This document shows positions 15,511 to 17,101 of a stretch of 17,101 bases of DNA, in pieces. A program made the translations under genes and the position numbers. Under the pieces are notes generated by a model. The model did not search any database. It was not told the origin of the DNA and saw nothing but the letters and a program-made list of their open reading frames with translations. This DNA comes from Obelidium mucronatum (lineage: Eukaryota; Chytridiomycota; Chytridiomycetes; Chytridiales; Chytriomycetaceae): assembly GCA_025765595.1 (NCBI GenBank), contig JAIVFH010000497.1, forward strand, positions 1-17,101. Reading direction: 5' to 3'. Each line of letters starts with the position of its first letter. Positions within the stretch are counted from its first letter, which is position 1.

Positions 15511-17101
15511 TTACCATATATTGTTGGTATATAAAGGCTTCGCAGGTTTTTGCAGGTGCTGTGGTTGCGGCTGCCACATGGAATGCGATCCAGTTTGCTT
15601 CATATGTTGCTTCCCACCCTCATTCATATATGGTCCACCCAGTCTACCATCCCCAATAGAAGATCCACGATTCTTCGACGCCCACCCAGAACCAGTATCA
15701 TAGTTCATTCCTGCCATGTTCGTCATACTTGACTTTCGTTGTAAATTTTCAAATCCAGCTGCGCCACCTGACATGGCACTATTCATTATTTGCTGGTTGA
15801 AGCTCATAACAGTTGCAATCGCGCAACTTTTTGCCGCCAAATCTTTACTCCTTCCCGAATTCTCACCGCCAGGCAAAGCATAACCACGATCTCTTTCAGC
15901 CGTAGCTATAACATTGAAGTCATTCCAGCCACCTGTATCCAAAACGGCACTGTGACTGCGACTCCAATTAGATTCCGAGCCGCTGGTGGTGACCCCAATT
16001 CGACCGATGAATCCGTTTTCCAAGGAGTCTGGGACGAAAAGCTGGAATAATCTGTGGTCAAATTTGAGATTTCGCTGCTACTTCTGTATCGACTGTCATT
16101 CACAATCTTTCCCCAGTTGTTTTGAGATGGAACATCCAGCGCTGCTGTAGACCTATTCCAGGATGGAGGAATGAATTCTTTGGATTGCATTACCGTTGGC
16201 TTAGAATTCACGCCCACAGAGCGATCCCATGCGGCTCCTGTTGTAAAGGAGTCCTTCTTTCGCGGAGGAGAGTCCCAAGTACTTTTTAAAGCTAGACTCT
16301 TGGGTTTCAAAGTGGGAGATTCCTGAGAAGATTTGGTTCCGGACAACCATTGGCTTTGGCAAGAGCCCAATGGATGCTGTTGTACCTGCCATACACCGGC
16401 ATCTTGAGAATTTGTTGCAGAACATCCAGTGTGTGTGATCCAAGAATCTGACTTTTTGAGAGGGTTCGACGAATCAAACAATTGAGATCCTGGAACACCC
16501 GATTGAGTGTATGGACGTGGCAAAAATTGAGTAGAACTGTGTGGAGCAGGATTGACTGGAGCAGTGTAAATCTCAAGAGCGTTCATGCTGCTACTTTTTT
16601 TGAGCGAATACGGCAAACTTGGCTCGATTACTGCATGTGACATTTCAAGCTTCACCGAGTCTGCCCGCTTCCTTCCCAGCTTTTCCAACCGACTTGGATC
16701 ATACTCGACTTTCAATTTGGCTCCATGGAATCTCTGCAAGAGTTTGTCAACAAATATACTCAACTTCTTGATATACTACCAACCTCGCCATTCATTCTCA
16801 AAACCAAATCCCTATCCATCTCCTTAACATCTACAAAGGCAAAAGGTCGTCGGTCTGCCTTTTTATTGTTCACGATTTTGCATCTCAATATCTATGGTGC
16901 AACGGATTTTGATCAATCGAATAGTTACCCAGCACATACTCACATTGATATGACGAAATCTGGACATCAGCTCTTCTTCGGTTGTTTCATCTGGAAAATT
17001 TCCAACAAGCACTGTGCAAGTTCCAATAGTCTAGAGAAATTTTTTGTTTAACTCTTGAGTTTTTGAAAGGAAAAACTACTCACTTCTATTTCAGAAGCGT
17101 C
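15511..17101 (-). CDS. RRM RNA-binding protein with Trp-rich tail (5' end outside window; frame change near 16000)
   Basis: Exons visible: 17101-17084, 17030-16944, 16891-16784, then 16733 down to a stop at 15511; introns are 53, 52 and 50 bp, all phase 0. The first exons encode a complete RRM: RNP2-like CTVLVGNFPDETTEEELMSR, then CKIVNN, RNP1-like RRPFAFVDV, and the end RMNGERFHGAKLKVEYDPSR, which spans the last splice. The tail is disordered and carries about 13 Trp, mostly single with small or polar neighbours (DSW, STWD, AAWD, PSWN, NNWG, TPWK, SNWS, GGWN, SGWA, ending NIW). Such spaced W motifs recall GW/WG proteins that bind Argonaute or deadenylase complexes, so a role in mRNA regulation is possible. 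The reading frame shifts between about 16035 and 15950. This could be a small intron (for example 16035-15983 or 15993-15950, both with weak GTC donors) or a one-base loss in the G4 run (15993-15996). Confidence 0.7.

Noticed and set aside
15332..15577. Minus-strand frame past the stop of the RRM gene as an additional exon
   Set aside because: A GTAAGA overlaps the stop codon at 15511, but the only in-frame continuation adds a few residues after a long AT-rich intron. The simple TAA stop is preferred.
1..17101. Transposons, CRISPR arrays, viral insertions
   Set aside because: I found no transposase, integrase or reverse-transcriptase motifs, no long terminal or inverted repeats, and no regularly spaced repeats.

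Overview
The window looks like nuclear DNA of a compact fungal genome, probably an early-diverging (chytrid-like) lineage. The evidence is: protein-coding genes interrupted by short GT-AG introns (about 48-135 bp), several with CTAAC/CTAAT-like branch sites; tightly packed genes on both strands; a eukaryotic tRNA gene with internal A and B boxes; and fungal-type versions of a ThrE/Prm10-like transporter and of glutamate-cysteine ligase. The lineage is an inference from gene content and intron style; no marker here settles it. All exon structures below were worked out by hand from reading frame, splice signals and paralogue or family alignment.

Layout. Left edge: a possible last exon of a plus-strand gene (13-150) running into the 3' end of a minus-strand ThrE/Prm10-family membrane protein gene (103-2240, 3 exons). 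Next, also on minus, is the catalytic glutamate-cysteine ligase gene (2482-4974, 8 exons, about 673 residues), first enzyme of glutathione synthesis. Only 70 bp of T-rich DNA separates its start codon from a divergent plus-strand array of three tandem kinesin genes: A (5045-7406), B (7588-10165) and C (10480-12770). A tRNA-Val(AAC) gene (10234-10307) sits between B and C. On the right are two minus-strand genes: a 708-residue protein with a disordered N-terminus, an F-box-like segment and a Cys-rich C-terminus (12897-15132), and the 3' part of an RRM protein with a tryptophan-studded low-complexity tail (15511 to beyond 17101).

The most distinctive element is the kinesin triplet. All three have an intact N-terminal motor (P-loop, switch I, switch II) but share unusual features: Asn in place of the Pro of the RxRP adenine-pocket motif, a long lineage-specific insertion before switch II ending in a conserved [14 protein letters not shown] block, a very short coiled coil closed by Cys-x-Cys, and short divergent tails ending in a Trp-rich segment. 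Tails A and C carry TQT / GIQTD motifs resembling dynein light chain LC8 ligands. Three intron positions are shared by all copies and one is private to C. This fits local duplication followed by tail diversification, i.e. one conserved motor with three different cargo or regulatory ends.

The other genes have no evident functional link to the kinesins. The shared GCL/kinesin A intergenic stretch could be a bidirectional promoter.
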